Numbered from the stretch's first letter, positions 55,111-64,000 are shown. The stretch: DNA of 64,000 bases from Gammaproteobacteria bacterium (GCA_016874055.1 VGVG01000001.1:1-64000); one strand, 5' to 3'. The notes: generated from the letters alone by a model not told the origin. Numbers and translations: made by a program.

Positions 55111-56051
55111 GCCGCACCTCCCATTTTCTCGGCGCAGCGCAGCACCGCACTGCGCGCGCGCGGATTACGCGCAATTTCTGCATCGGCAGCACGTTGCTTC
55201 CGACCGATTTCGCGCATCACCGGACGAGCTGCATCGGGGATCACCGGAAGCCCTGCGAAAACAGGATCGACGGAGCTCTTCGTCCGAATAAATTGTTTGA
55301 CCATACGATCTTCAAGTGAGTGGAAACTAATTACGACGAGGCGTCCGCCCGGTGCGAGTACGGCGAAAGCGGCGTCGAGCGCCTTGCGCAGCCGCCCAAG
55401 CTCGTCGTTGATGAACATACGAATCGCTTGAAACGTGCGCGTCGCGGGATGCTTACCATCGCGCGTACGTATGGCATGCTGGACGATGGCGGCGAGTTGC
55501 GCAGTACGCTCGATCGGCGCTTTTGCGCGCGCCGCGACGATCGCCGCAGCGATACGGCGCGAGAAGCGTTCTTCGCTGAGCTCGTAAATCACCCTCGCTA
55601 ACTCCCGTTCATCCACTCGTGCAAGCCATGCAGCCGCCGACTCGCCATGCGCTGGATCCATTCGCATATCGAGCGGTCCGTCCTTCGCGAAACTGAAACC
55701 CCGCTGCGGCTGATCGAGCTGCGGCGAGGAGACGCCGAGATCGAGTAACACCCCAAAAACCTGCCGCCCTCCCGAGTGTTGATCGATAACACGCGCGAGT
55801 TCAGCGAAATCTGCCTGCACGAGTGTGAGTCGCGACTCATCGACGAAACGACGTCGGCCTGCATCAATCGCCGCAGGATCACGATCCAGCGCGAGAACGG
55901 CGCCTTCCGGACCGATGACCTCGAGCAATCGTGCCGTGTGGCCACCGCGCCCGAACGTGTTGTCGACGTAAAGTCCGCCAGTACGAGGGGCCAGTCCCTC
56001 CAGCACCTCTTCAACAAGTACCGGGACGTGTTCTTCCACGTGCTCATCCAC
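55107..56051 (-). CDS. rsmH: 16S rRNA (cytosine1402-N4)-methyltransferase
   Basis: HVPVLVEEVLEGLAPRTGGLYVDNTFGRGGHTARLLE...DLGVSSPQLDQPQRGFSF...DGPLDMRMD. Confidence 0.97.
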   Translation of the reverse strand: MDEHVEEHVPVLVEEVLEGLAPRTGGLYVDNTFGRGGHTARLLEVIGPEGAVLALDRDPAAIDAGRRRFVDESRLTLVQADFAELARVIDQHSGGRQVFGVLLDLGVSSPQLDQPQRGFSFAKDGPLDMRMDPAHGESAAAWLARVDERELARVIYELSEERFSRRIAAAIVAARAKAPIERTAQLAAIVQHAIRTRDGKHPATRTFQAIRMFINDELGRLRKALDAAFAVLAPGGRLVVISFHSLEDRMVKQFIRTKSSVDPVFAGLPVIPDAARPVMREIGRKQRAADAEIARNPRARSAVLRCAEKMGGAA

Positions 56052-56064
56052 GTGCTCATCCGCC

Positions 56065-56517
56065 TCAAAGCGAAAGCGAATCGAGCTCTGTCGACAGATC
56101 GGTGGCGGTTTCCTCGCTCTTCACCCAGTAGTCACGTCGCTCGTTCCAGCGCGTTTCGTCCCAGAGCTCGAGTCGGTTCCCCTGACCGATCAACATCGCG
56201 TGCCGCGAAAGTCCCGCGTACTCGCGCAACTCCGTCGGCAGCAGCACACGCCCTTGGGCATCAAGATCGATTTCGGTCGCATGCCCTACCATCAGTCGCT
56301 GCAAACGGCGCGAGCGCTCTTGCAGCGTGGGCAGGCTCATTAACGTGCGTTCGATTTGCTCCCAGTCGGGCAGCGGATAAATCAGTAGGCAAGGGTCACG
56401 ATCGATCGTGACGACGAGTTGCCCCTCGCTGCGCTCGAGCGCACGTTGCCGCTGACGGGTCGGCAGAACCATCCGTCCTTTGTCGTCCAACGTGACTTTG
56501 CTTGCACCCCGGAACAT
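56065..56517 (-). CDS. mraZ: transcriptional regulator MraZ
   Basis: MFRGASKVTLDDKGRMVLPTRQRQ...DAQGRVLLPTELREYAGL; head of the dcw cluster. Confidence 0.95.
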   Translation of the reverse strand: MFRGASKVTLDDKGRMVLPTRQRQRALERSEGQLVVTIDRDPCLLIYPLPDWEQIERTLMSLPTLQERSRRLQRLMVGHATEIDLDAQGRVLLPTELREYAGLSRHAMLIGQGNRLELWDETRWNERRDYWVKSEETATDLSTELDSLSL

Positions 56518-56740
56518 AACTCGACGGGCATCGGAACGCCCACTACCCCCCACTTTTTACCACTTGGCACCACTATAGGAATCGGCGCGTAAGAGTGTCA
56601 ACGGGTTAGCGGTAATTTTTTTAAATACTGAAAACTAATGCCTCAAAGTCGACCGAGCTTTTTCGCAGCAGTCGAATTTGGAGAAATTTTGGCGTTCCTC
56701 GACGGTTGTCCGCGAATGCTTCTGCGGGCGCGTTAAGAGG

Positions 56741-57123
56741 GGGAGTCGGCCGATAAGCCGGGTTCTGTCGTGGACGATCATTCGTCTGGGGCATTCGTCA
56801 CCGAATGCCTCAAGCAGCCTACCCGGAAGTCACGCTCGGACACCGCGCTGCAGGTTTCCCTGCGACTTCCCTATTTGGCCTTGCTCCCGACGGGGTTTGC
56901 CATGCCACAGGTGTTACCACCCGCGCGGTGCGCTCTTACCGCACCATTTCACCCTTGCCTGCGATCCCTCCCCACGAGGGGAGTTCGTGCGTCGGCGGTA
57001 TTCTCTCTGTTGCACTTTCCGTAGGCTCACGCCCCCCAGGTGTTACCTGGCGCCGTATCCGAAGGAGCCCGGACTTTCCTCTGTACCTTCCAAGAAATAC
57101 AGCGATCGTCTGGCCGACTCCGA
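56741..57123 (-). ncRNA. rnpB: RNase P RNA (bacterial type A)
   Basis: Reverse complement contains GAGGAAAGTCCGGGCTCC, CCAGGTAACACCTGGGGGG, GTGCAACAGAGAG, AAGGGTGAAATGGTGCGGTAAGAGCGCACCGCGCGGGTGGTAAC, GAGCAAGGCCAAATAGGGAAG, GGGTAGGCTGCTTGAG, CCACGACAGAACCCGGCTTATCGGCCGACTCC; P1 GGAGTCGGCC/GGCCGACTCC. Confidence 0.95.
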
Positions 57124-57203
57124 GACCCAAGATACCGTCCAATGGCCTTAACCACAAACTCGCTGTCGAATCTCCATAAAGATTGCCCCTCGAGGGCGTA
57201 CGG

Positions 57204-58127
57204 TCAGCGACGCTCGGCTACAAGCGCGACGGCTCGTCCGTAGGCCTCATCCCGACTCACGCCGCTCACGGCAGCGGCGATGGAAGCAGCCTTAGAGGCT
57301 GGCAAATGCGCCAAGGCGGCGCGCAGCGAGCGCTCCATTAGCATACGCCGCTCGAGAGCTGCGGTTGGATCCTCTTCATCGACACTTTTTACCGATGCAC
57401 CGGCGATCACGAGTGTGATCTCTCCGAGCTTGAATTCCGCCTCCGACGCAGCGCGGCGGGCAAGCTCGGTGAGTGTGCCGCGATAAACGCTCTCGTGAAG
57501 CTTAGTGAGCTCGCGGGCGACAGCTGCCTCGCGCTCGCCTCCGAAAACGGCTGCACAATCAGCGAGTGCCTCCACGATGCGATGCGGCGCCTCAAAAAAA
57601 ACTAGGGTGCGCGGCTCGAGCGCCAGCGTTTGCATCCGCACTCGCCGCTCCCCGGCCTTGGCTGGCAGAAAACCCTCGAAGCAGAACCGATCCGTTTTTA
57701 TACCGGCCACAGAGAGTGCGGCTGCGATGGCCGTCGGACCGGGGATAGCGCGCACTTCCACCCCCGCCGCCGCCGCACGCCGTACAAGATTGAGGCCCGG
57801 ATCGGAAAGCAGCGGAGTGCCAGCATCACTCACGAGCGCAACCACCTCGCCCGCCAGTAGCCGACCAAGCAGGGCCTCGCTGCGCTCGCGCTCGTTGTGC
57901 GAGTGAAGCGAAATCAGGGGTTTTTGTAGACCGAGCGCGGACAACAGCCGACCACTGCGGCGCGTGTCCTCGGCAGCCACTACGTCGGCAGCCGCAAGCA
58001 CGTCGCGCGCCCTTAGCGAGACGTCGGCCAAGTTACCGATGGGCGTCGCCACCACATCGAGTCGCCCACCCGTCGATCCCCTCACAGGCACTATAATTTC
58101 CCCCCCTACTATACTGAGCGCTGGCAT
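57204..58127 (-). CDS. rsmI: 16S rRNA (cytidine1402-2'-O)-methyltransferase
   Basis: LDVVATPIGNLADVSLRARDVLAAADVVAAEDTRRSGRLL...HSHNE...LVSDAGTPLLSDPG; divergent from lpoA. Confidence 0.96.
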   Translation of the reverse strand: MPALSIVGGEIIVPVRGSTGGRLDVVATPIGNLADVSLRARDVLAAADVVAAEDTRRSGRLLSALGLQKPLISLHSHNERERSEALLGRLLAGEVVALVSDAGTPLLSDPGLNLVRRAAAAGVEVRAIPGPTAIAAALSVAGIKTDRFCFEGFLPAKAGERRVRMQTLALEPRTLVFFEAPHRIVEALADCAAVFGGEREAAVARELTKLHESVYRGTLTELARRAASEAEFKLGEITLVIAGASVKSVDEEDPTAALERRMLMERSLRAALAHLPASKAASIAAAVSGVSRDEAYGRAVALVAERR

Positions 58128-58189
58128 CGTGCCCGGCTGTGCTCCGGTATTCAATCGGCGCTGAGCAGACTAGGCTGGAGCGCTTCTCA

Positions 58190-60151
58190 ATGATCACCTT
58201 CCGACATCTTCCCATCCTGCTGCAGCTGAGCTCTCTCTCGCTTCTGCTCATCGGCTGTAACTCCAACACCCGCCCGCCAGTAAGCCTCGAGCGCGCCGTA
58301 GCACTTTCGATGCGCGGAGATCACACTGCAGCAGCGCGTGAGTACGAAGCCCTCGCCCTAGCCACCCGCGCACCCAACAACCCTGCGCTTCTCGCAGCCG
58401 CCAAGGAATGGCTGCGTGCGAGCGACACGGCAGCGGCTGAAAGCGTACTCGCCCGCCTCATTGGGCCGCTGCAGGCGGACCAGACCGATTTACTAAATCT
58501 GATGCTCGCCGAAGCTCACCTCCTCCGCGGCGAAGCGGCACGTGGCTGGGAACTGCTCGGCCAGATGGACGTTCCAGTCGGAGCGGCGCGCGTCGATGAG
58601 TACAACGCCCTGCGTCAGCGGCTCGCCCTCGCCACCAGTCGTCCCGTACAAGCCATACGCAGCCAAGTTGATCGAGAGACGTCCGCCGCCGATGCCGCCA
58701 CGACACTACGCACGCGACAGGAGTTTCTGCGAGAACTCATGGCTGCCGTCGATCGCGGCATCCTGCTCGACCCGCGCGTCGCGGGTCGTGATGCCATGGC
58801 TCGCGGGTGGCTCGAAGCAGCGCCGCTCGCCGCACGCGCAGCGCGTGCACCGCAGGAGTCAAACGCCCGCATCACCGCAGCTTGGCGCAAGCGCTATCCC
58901 TCTCACCCAGCAGCTGAGGTCCTCGCAATGCTGGGTGAATCGACTGCGACAACTGTCTCTAGCGAAACCACCGCACGAGCAGCGCCGAAGACGCTGCTGC
59001 CCGACGGTGAGTCGGGTAGCACAGCGTTTCTGCCGCTCGAACAAGCGATAGCGCGCGCGGCACACGTGGCCGTGCTGCTGCCTCTCAGCGGGCACAGTGG
59101 TGCATCAGGATCGAAGATCCGCGAGGGACTGCTCAGCGGTTATTTTTCGGAGCCGCAGGCGATTCGTATGCCTCTGCGCTTTTACGATACGGCGCGGCAA
59201 TCGGTGGCGGATGCCTTGGTAGCCGCGACCCAAGGCGGCGCCGTATCGATCATCGGCCCCCTTACTTGCGAAGAGGTCATCGCCGCGGCCGCGAGTGTGG
59301 GCTCGTCAAGCGTACTGTCCGTCATCGCTCTCAACTCACTGCCCTCGAGTCAGTCGGCACCAGCGAACTTCCGTCAGTTCGCCCTATCGCCTGAGGACGA
59401 AGCTCGTGCCGTGGCGCGTCATGCGCTCGCGGAAGGTCTTCGCCGCGCCATCGCGCTCGTTCCTTCAGGGGATTGGGGCGCGCGAGTGCTGCAAGCGTTC
59501 CACGAAGAGCTCAAAGCCGGCGGCGGCGAGCTGCTCGGCAGCGATACACTCGCGGGACGGGAACTTGGAATGACCGCGCGGTCGTTGCTGCGCCTCGACT
59601 CGAGTATCACGCGTCATCGACGCCTCGAGGCTATGCTCAATGTACCGCTCGCGTTCCGGCCGCGGCGTCGAGCGGATATTGACTTCATCTTTATGCCGGG
59701 AACGGCTTCATCGCTACGCCAATGGCGGCCGCAGCTTCGCTTTCAGGGCGCGGGTGACATTCCGGCGTACGCCACATCGGACGCCTTCGACGGTGGTGGT
59801 GGCGACGAGCTGCAAGGCCTTATCTTTCCCGACATCGACTGGATGATCGCGCCACAAGCACCGGCTGTCGTCGCGCTGCGCGCCGCGGTAAACGATCCCA
59901 CGAACCGCAGTCGCCTGTTTGCGTTAGGCCATGATGCTTGGTTGCTCAATACCGCCTTGCGGATTGGGCGATCACCCTCGCCGGCTGCTCCGCTCACGGG
60001 TGTCGTCGGCACGCTCTCCATCGATGAGCAAGGGCGCGTGAAACGCAGTCTACGTTTTGCGCAGATAAATGACGGTCAGCCCAAACTTATCGACCCGTCC
60101 GGTGGTGGCGGCCGAGGACGGCCTCTCGCGATACCTCGCCCTCGGCTGTGA
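58190..60151 (+). CDS. lpoA: penicillin-binding protein activator LpoA-family lipoprotein
   Basis: Lipoprotein signal ITFRHLPILLQLSSLSLLLIGC; AHVAVLLPLSGHSGASGSKIREGLLSGYF periplasmic binding-like C-terminal domain; divergent from rsmI. Confidence 0.9.
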   Translation: MITFRHLPILLQLSSLSLLLIGCNSNTRPPVSLERAVALSMRGDHTAAAREYEALALATRAPNNPALLAAAKEWLRASDTAAAESVLARLIGPLQADQTDLLNLMLAEAHLLRGEAARGWELLGQMDVPVGAARVDEYNALRQRLALATSRPVQAIRSQVDRETSAADAATTLRTRQEFLRELMAAVDRGILLDPRVAGRDAMARGWLEAAPLAARAARAPQESNARITAAWRKRYPSHPAAEVLAMLGESTATTVSSETTARAAPKTLLPDGESGSTAFLPLEQAIARAAHVAVLLPLSGHSGASGSKIREGLLSGYFSEPQAIRMPLRFYDTARQSVADALVAATQGGAVSIIGPLTCEEVIAAAASVGSSSVLSVIALNSLPSSQSAPANFRQFALSPEDEARAVARHALAEGLRRAIALVPSGDWGARVLQAFHEELKAGGGELLGSDTLAGRELGMTARSLLRLDSSITRHRRLEAMLNVPLAFRPRRRADIDFIFMPGTASSLRQWRPQLRFQGAGDIPAYATSDAFDGGGGDELQGLIFPDIDWMIAPQAPAVVALRAAVNDPTNRSRLFALGHDAWLLNTALRIGRSPSPAAPLTGVVGTLSIDEQGRVKRSLRFAQINDGQPKLIDPSGGGGRGRPLAIPRPRL

Positions 60152-60152
60152 T

Positions 60153-60475
60153 GCGGAGAGACTCGCCGTGCGGTCCCCATCGGCAGTGGGCGCGGAAACC
60201 GTCCTGCGAACTATCAACCCTAGCACGGCGAGGTCGGCATCGTAGCTTTGCATCCCGTTATTCCGCCTATCGTTGAGGCGCGACCACGCTCCTCCGACAC
60301 ACACGGTTACAGCGCAGCGAGCATCTATCGACACAAGCGGCAAGACATCATCGCTGCAGCAAAGTAAGTACTGCAACAAAGGCGCGAGGTTACGCGCTAT
60401 TCCGTACGATTAGACGTAATTCTTTATAGCGCGAACGCTCCGGTGCTGTGGAGTCTGAGGCCTAAAACTTCGGTT
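60153..60475 (+). pseudogene. yraN: degenerate yraN (UPF0102, endonuclease-like fold) relic
   Basis: Frame containing 60209: ANYQP*HGEVGIVALHPVIPPIVEARPRSSDTHGYSAASIYRHKRQDIIAAAK*VLQQRREVTRYSVRLDVILYS, reading like the YraN pattern N-x4-G-GEIDLI...FVEVR-R-S...G.AA.SV...K...L...A...L......RFDVVA, with two internal stops (60221, 60365) and an apparent frameshift upstream (AERLAVR readable in another frame). Position matches lpoA-yraN order. Confidence 0.72.
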
Positions 60476-60531
60476 GGATGAAGCGTACTTTCCAATCGCG
60501 CGGCTGAGCGTGCGACTATCCGATCAATGAT

Positions 60532-61002
60532 TTATTTGACGATCTTAAGGGACGGACGCTTGCTGCCTGAAAGCGTCATAGGCGGCACGCCCCGATCCGG
60601 CACCGGACCGTTAGGTAGCGGATCAATCGGTGTGGTCGGCGGCGGGTTGTCCTCGCCCTCCGGAAACATAAGCCCCTCTCCGGTCTCGTGCGCGTAAATT
60701 CCCCGCACCGCTGCGGTGTGAAACCGAAGCAGACGCGGCACCCCAGAAAATCGCGCTTCGAAGCTTATCCATTCGTCACCGATATCGAGGTGACGCGTCG
60801 CGCCGTAACTCACGTTAAGCACAATTCGCCCTTCGCGTATATGTGCAACGGGCACCTCGACTCCAGACGCGGTCCCATCGACTATGAGATGCGGAGTGAG
60901 GCCGCTGTCGCTCATCCATTGATGCATTGCCCGAACCAGATACGGGCGACGAGGTTTACGAGATCCGGTCAAATAATATGCCTCGCGAACCGCAGTCCGC
61001 AA
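60532..61002 (-). CDS. sspB: ClpXP protease specificity-enhancing factor SspB
   Basis: SRKPRRPYLVRAMHQWMSDSGLTPHLIVDG...VLNVSYGATRHLDIGDEWISFEARFSGVPR; C-terminal ClpX-binding motif RPSLKIVK. Confidence 0.94.
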   Translation of the reverse strand: MRTAVREAYYLTGSRKPRRPYLVRAMHQWMSDSGLTPHLIVDGTASGVEVPVAHIREGRIVLNVSYGATRHLDIGDEWISFEARFSGVPRLLRFHTAAVRGIYAHETGEGLMFPEGEDNPPPTTPIDPLPNGPVPDRGVPPMTLSGSKRPSLKIVK

Positions 61003-61018
61003 AGACCCGATTCACACC

Positions 61019-61792
61019 TTACTTCACGTCCCTCCAAAATTCCTGCTTGAGCAGGTATGCAAGGCCCGTGAAGACGAGTAGAAACAGGATGACCCAAATG
61101 CCGAGCGCCTCGCGCTTGGCCTTCACGGGTTCGCCGACATACTCGAGGAAGTTGACTGTATCGCGAACGAACGCATCGTATTCCTCGGGCGAAAGCTGTC
61201 CAAGCGACGAGAGCTCGAACGAATCCCACTGCCGCTCGGTGAGGGTCTCTCCATCGACAGCCCTCTCGACCGTCCTGAACTTTGCTTCCTGCACGCCCTG
61301 CAAGGCCGACAACACGAACGGCATAGCGGTGTTGGGCAGCGCGAGATTATTGGTACCGTTCACCGATTTCGGATCGACGTAAAACGTCTTTAGAAACTGA
61401 TAGACGTGGTCGGGACCTTTTGAGCGGGTGATAAGAGAGAGATCGGGGGGGGCCTTCCCGAACCAAGCCTCACCGTCGGCCTTCGACATCGGCGCAGTGA
61501 TGTAGTCGCCCTTCTTCGTACCCGGAAGCAGCAGGAGTTTTTCCATCTGCTCTTCGGGGATGTTGATATCCCCGGCCACGCGAGAGTAACGCACGTACTT
61601 GAGCGAGTGGCACCCCGAGCAGTAGCCCATAAAATTAGCGGCGCCGCGCTGTAGCGATGCGATGTTACCGACGTCGTTGCCCGGTTTCCACTCCATCCAG
61701 GCAGCATTCGGACTTGTCGAGGCGGGAAAAACGGCCGGACTTGCGAACACGAGCTTGAGGCCGAGCGCGGCGGCGATCAAAGACTTACGCAT
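61019..61792 (-). CDS. petC: ubiquinol-cytochrome c reductase, cytochrome c1
   Basis: CSGCHSLKYVRYSR heme-binding motif, C-terminal TM; start at MRKSLIAAALGLKLVFASPAV. Confidence 0.95.
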   Translation of the reverse strand: MRKSLIAAALGLKLVFASPAVFPASTSPNAAWMEWKPGNDVGNIASLQRGAANFMGYCSGCHSLKYVRYSRVAGDINIPEEQMEKLLLLPGTKKGDYITAPMSKADGEAWFGKAPPDLSLITRSKGPDHVYQFLKTFYVDPKSVNGTNNLALPNTAMPFVLSALQGVQEAKFRTVERAVDGETLTERQWDSFELSSLGQLSPEEYDAFVRDTVNFLEYVGEPVKAKREALGIWVILFLLVFTGLAYLLKQEFWRDVK

Positions 61793-63029
61793 GGTACGTG
61801 ACTCTCTCGGGAGCCGGCTTGTACTGCTCGATACGCGTGTACCAAGGCATGAGAAGGAAGAACGCGAAGTAGACCGCTGTGAAGATACGCGCAAGGATCA
61901 CATAAAGATCGTTCACGGGCTGTAAGCCGAGATAGCTAAGGACCACGAAGGCGATGACGAACAATGTCAGGGCGATCTTGGAGAGGATGCCCTTGTAGCG
62001 GATCGACTTGACAGGCGAGCGGTCGAGCCACGGCAGGAAGAAAAGCACCACGATGGCGAGCAACGTGAGTAATGCGCCGAGCTGCTGATCAGGCACGGCG
62101 CGCAACATGGCGAAGAACGCCGTAAAGTACCACACGGGTGCGATGTGCTCCGGGGTGGATAGCGCATTTGCCGGTTCGAAGTTTGGCTTCTCAATGAAGA
62201 GACCGCCGACCGTCGGCGCGAAGAAAATGACACCGCAAAAGAACACCAGGAATACGCCGACACCAACGGTATCTTTGACGGTGTAGTACGGATGGAACGG
62301 GATGCCGTCGATCGGGTTACCGTTAGCTCCCAGCTTTTCCTTGATCTCGATGCCGTCCGGGTTGTTCGAACCCGTTTGGCGCAGCGCGACAAGGTGCATC
62401 AGTACCAAGAAGGCGATGGCAAACGGCAGCGCGATCACGTGTAGCGCGAAGAAGCGGTTGAGCGTGGAGTCAGCAATACCGTAGTCACCACGAATCCACT
62501 CGACGACGCCCGGCCCAATAACCGGGATGGTGCCGAAGAGATTCACGATGACCTGCGCACCCCAGTAAGACATATTGCCCCAGGGCAGTACGTAGCCTAG
62601 AAAGGCCTCAGCCATCAGCGCGAGGTAGAGCAGCATGCCGAGGATCCACAGCAACTCGCGCGGCGCACGGTACGAGCCGTAAATCATCGCGCGGAACATA
62701 TGCAAGTAAACGACAATGAAGAAGAACGAAGCGCCAGTCGAGTGCATGTAGCGAATGAGCCAACCAAACTCAACCTCGCGCATGATGTACTCCACCGAGT
62801 CAAACGCCTCTAATTCACTCGGCTTGTAGTGCATCGTCAGAAAGATGCCCGAGAAAATCTGAATGATAAAAACAAGCAGCGCGAGCGCCCCGAAGAAGTA
62901 CCAAATGTTTAAGTTCTTCGGCGCGAAATAACCGATAAGCTGAGAGTCGACGAACTCATCGACCGGCAGGCGCTTGTTCAGCCAGACGCGAAAACCGGTC
63001 TTAGCGGCAGTGTCAGATACTGCGCCCAT
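61785..63029 (-). CDS. petB: ubiquinol-cytochrome c reductase, cytochrome b
   Basis: WYFFGALALLVFIIQIFSGIFLTMHYKPS...GYVLPWGNMSYWGAQVIVNLFGTIPVIG. Confidence 0.97.
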   Translation of the reverse strand: MGAVSDTAAKTGFRVWLNKRLPVDEFVDSQLIGYFAPKNLNIWYFFGALALLVFIIQIFSGIFLTMHYKPSELEAFDSVEYIMREVEFGWLIRYMHSTGASFFFIVVYLHMFRAMIYGSYRAPRELLWILGMLLYLALMAEAFLGYVLPWGNMSYWGAQVIVNLFGTIPVIGPGVVEWIRGDYGIADSTLNRFFALHVIALPFAIAFLVLMHLVALRQTGSNNPDGIEIKEKLGANGNPIDGIPFHPYYTVKDTVGVGVFLVFFCGVIFFAPTVGGLFIEKPNFEPANALSTPEHIAPVWYFTAFFAMLRAVPDQQLGALLTLLAIVVLFFLPWLDRSPVKSIRYKGILSKIALTLFVIAFVVLSYLGLQPVNDLYVILARIFTAVYFAFFLLMPWYTRIEQYKPAPERVTYHA

Positions 63030-63643
63030 CAGGCAGCTCCTTGTACGGCATCGACGCCGATGACAAGGAGAGAATCGGAGTCGAACTTGTGCGGTGGCAC
63101 GCGCAGGTTGGCCGAGGCTGGCGAGCCATTAAATACGCGACCGGCAAGGTCGAACCGCGAGCCGTGACACGGACAAAAAAAGCCGCCCGGCCAGTCAGCG
63201 CCCATCTCCGGATCAGCGACGGTAAAATATTGTTTCGGCAGACAGCCGAGGTGAGTACAGGCTGCGTAGAGAACGAGAATCTCGGGCTTGAGCGAGCGAA
63301 TCGCGTTCTTAACGTAGCTCGGCTGATCGGAGGCCTCAGAATTCGGATCCTTGAGGTTCGGCGTTACGCCGCCGAGCTTCGCGACCGATTCCGGGGTGCG
63401 ACGAACGACGTAGATCGGCTGTTTGCGCCAAATCTGGGTGATCATTTGGCCAGGCTCGAGCTTCGATACGTCGATCTCAAGCGGAGCGCCAAGGGCTCGA
63501 GCGCGTTCCGAGGGTTTCCAAGAGGCGAGGAACGGGACTAACGTGAACGCGACGCCTACCGCGCCCGTCGCCGCCGTCGCCACTGTCAGGATCTTGCGCC
63601 GATTGACGTCGATGTCGTCGGCATTCACCCTCTCGTCACTCAT
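63029..63643 (-). CDS. petA: ubiquinol-cytochrome c reductase, Rieske iron-sulfur subunit
   Basis: CTHLGCLP and CPCHGSRFD cluster ligands; N-terminal TM. Confidence 0.97.
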   Translation of the reverse strand: MSDERVNADDIDVNRRKILTVATAATGAVGVAFTLVPFLASWKPSERARALGAPLEIDVSKLEPGQMITQIWRKQPIYVVRRTPESVAKLGGVTPNLKDPNSEASDQPSYVKNAIRSLKPEILVLYAACTHLGCLPKQYFTVADPEMGADWPGGFFCPCHGSRFDLAGRVFNGSPASANLRVPPHKFDSDSLLVIGVDAVQGAA

Positions 63644-63760
63644 GCTAGGTCTCTCCTAACCTCACCGCTAAGCGGACCCCTATCCGTGCTACTGGGCATA
63701 CGGTCATTATACACGCGAGGGGTCGATCAGGGCGCCGCCGCCCGGGGTTGAACAGTCGCA

Positions 63761-64000
63761 ATGAGCGGTTGGCAAAAGGCAGCAATTTTCGTCAGCGGGT
63801 CAGTCATCGGCAGCCTTGCGCTTGCGTTTTTAGGCGTGATCGGTCTTTACGTCTTGCGTCCGGAACTCGTAGCGCAATGGACTACCGGCGGTCCAGACGC
63901 CCTGGCAGTACGCCCAGACATCGCCGATCCGGCGAAAACTTTAACGACCGGAACTGCATCCACGCCTGTCGTTGCTGCTCCGCCTGCAAGCCGGGAGGGC
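63761..64000 (+). CDS. partial membrane-anchored protein, truncated by window end
   Basis: ATG at 63761 opens 80 stop-free codons to the edge: MSGWQKAAIFVSGSVIGSLALAFLGVIGLYVLRPELVAQWTTGGPDALAVRPD...; N-terminal TM then Pro/Thr/Ala-rich linker; divergent from petA. Confidence 0.6.
   Translation, partial: MSGWQKAAIFVSGSVIGSLALAFLGVIGLYVLRPELVAQWTTGGPDALAVRPDIADPAKTLTTGTASTPVVAAPPASREG

Noticed and set aside
56805-57179. ORFs on both strands at 56678-57179
   Set aside because: The region is clearly RNase P RNA on the minus strand; ORFs are incidental.
1-64000. CRISPR arrays, integrases, transposases, toxin-antitoxin or restriction systems
   Set aside because: No direct-repeat/spacer arrays, no recombinase or transposase motifs and no defence-like gene cassettes were found on reading the ORFs.

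Overview
The window looks like a compact, chromosomal, moderately GC-rich gammaproteobacterial segment, almost entirely housekeeping genes. I saw no phage, IS element, CRISPR array or defence island. In order: tRNA-Ser(GCU), csrA, alaS, recX, recA, pncC/cinA, a disrupted mutS, aspS, a glutamine-synthetase-like gene plus a class-III aminotransferase, an FmdB-type zinc-ribbon gene, clpB, a ZIP transporter, pgeF, rluD, bamD, nadE, sucD, sucC, pilD, coaE, zapD, a GST, two divergent S9 peptidases, beta-carbonic anhydrase, a small conserved-looking ORF, ALDH, mutT, secA, an M23 peptidase and dciA. These are followed by lpxC and the complete dcw cluster (ftsZ to mraZ), rnpB, rsmI, lpoA, a decayed yraN, sspB, petC, petB, petA, and the start of an ORF cut by the window edge. 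I found no convincing new multi-gene system. The strongest signals are gene decay inside conserved neighbourhoods. mutS carries two frameshifts and one amber codon in an otherwise clean reading frame; the first frameshift sits on a UUU-UGA-C sequence resembling the prfB +1 site. The apparent intergenic gap after lpoA holds a degenerate yraN (UPF0102) relic. Conserved neighbours are also missing: sspA between petC and sspB, pil genes around pilD, and yacG after zapD. Together these suggest a lineage undergoing gene loss, possibly with a mutator phenotype. All family calls are from reading the translations; no database search was run.
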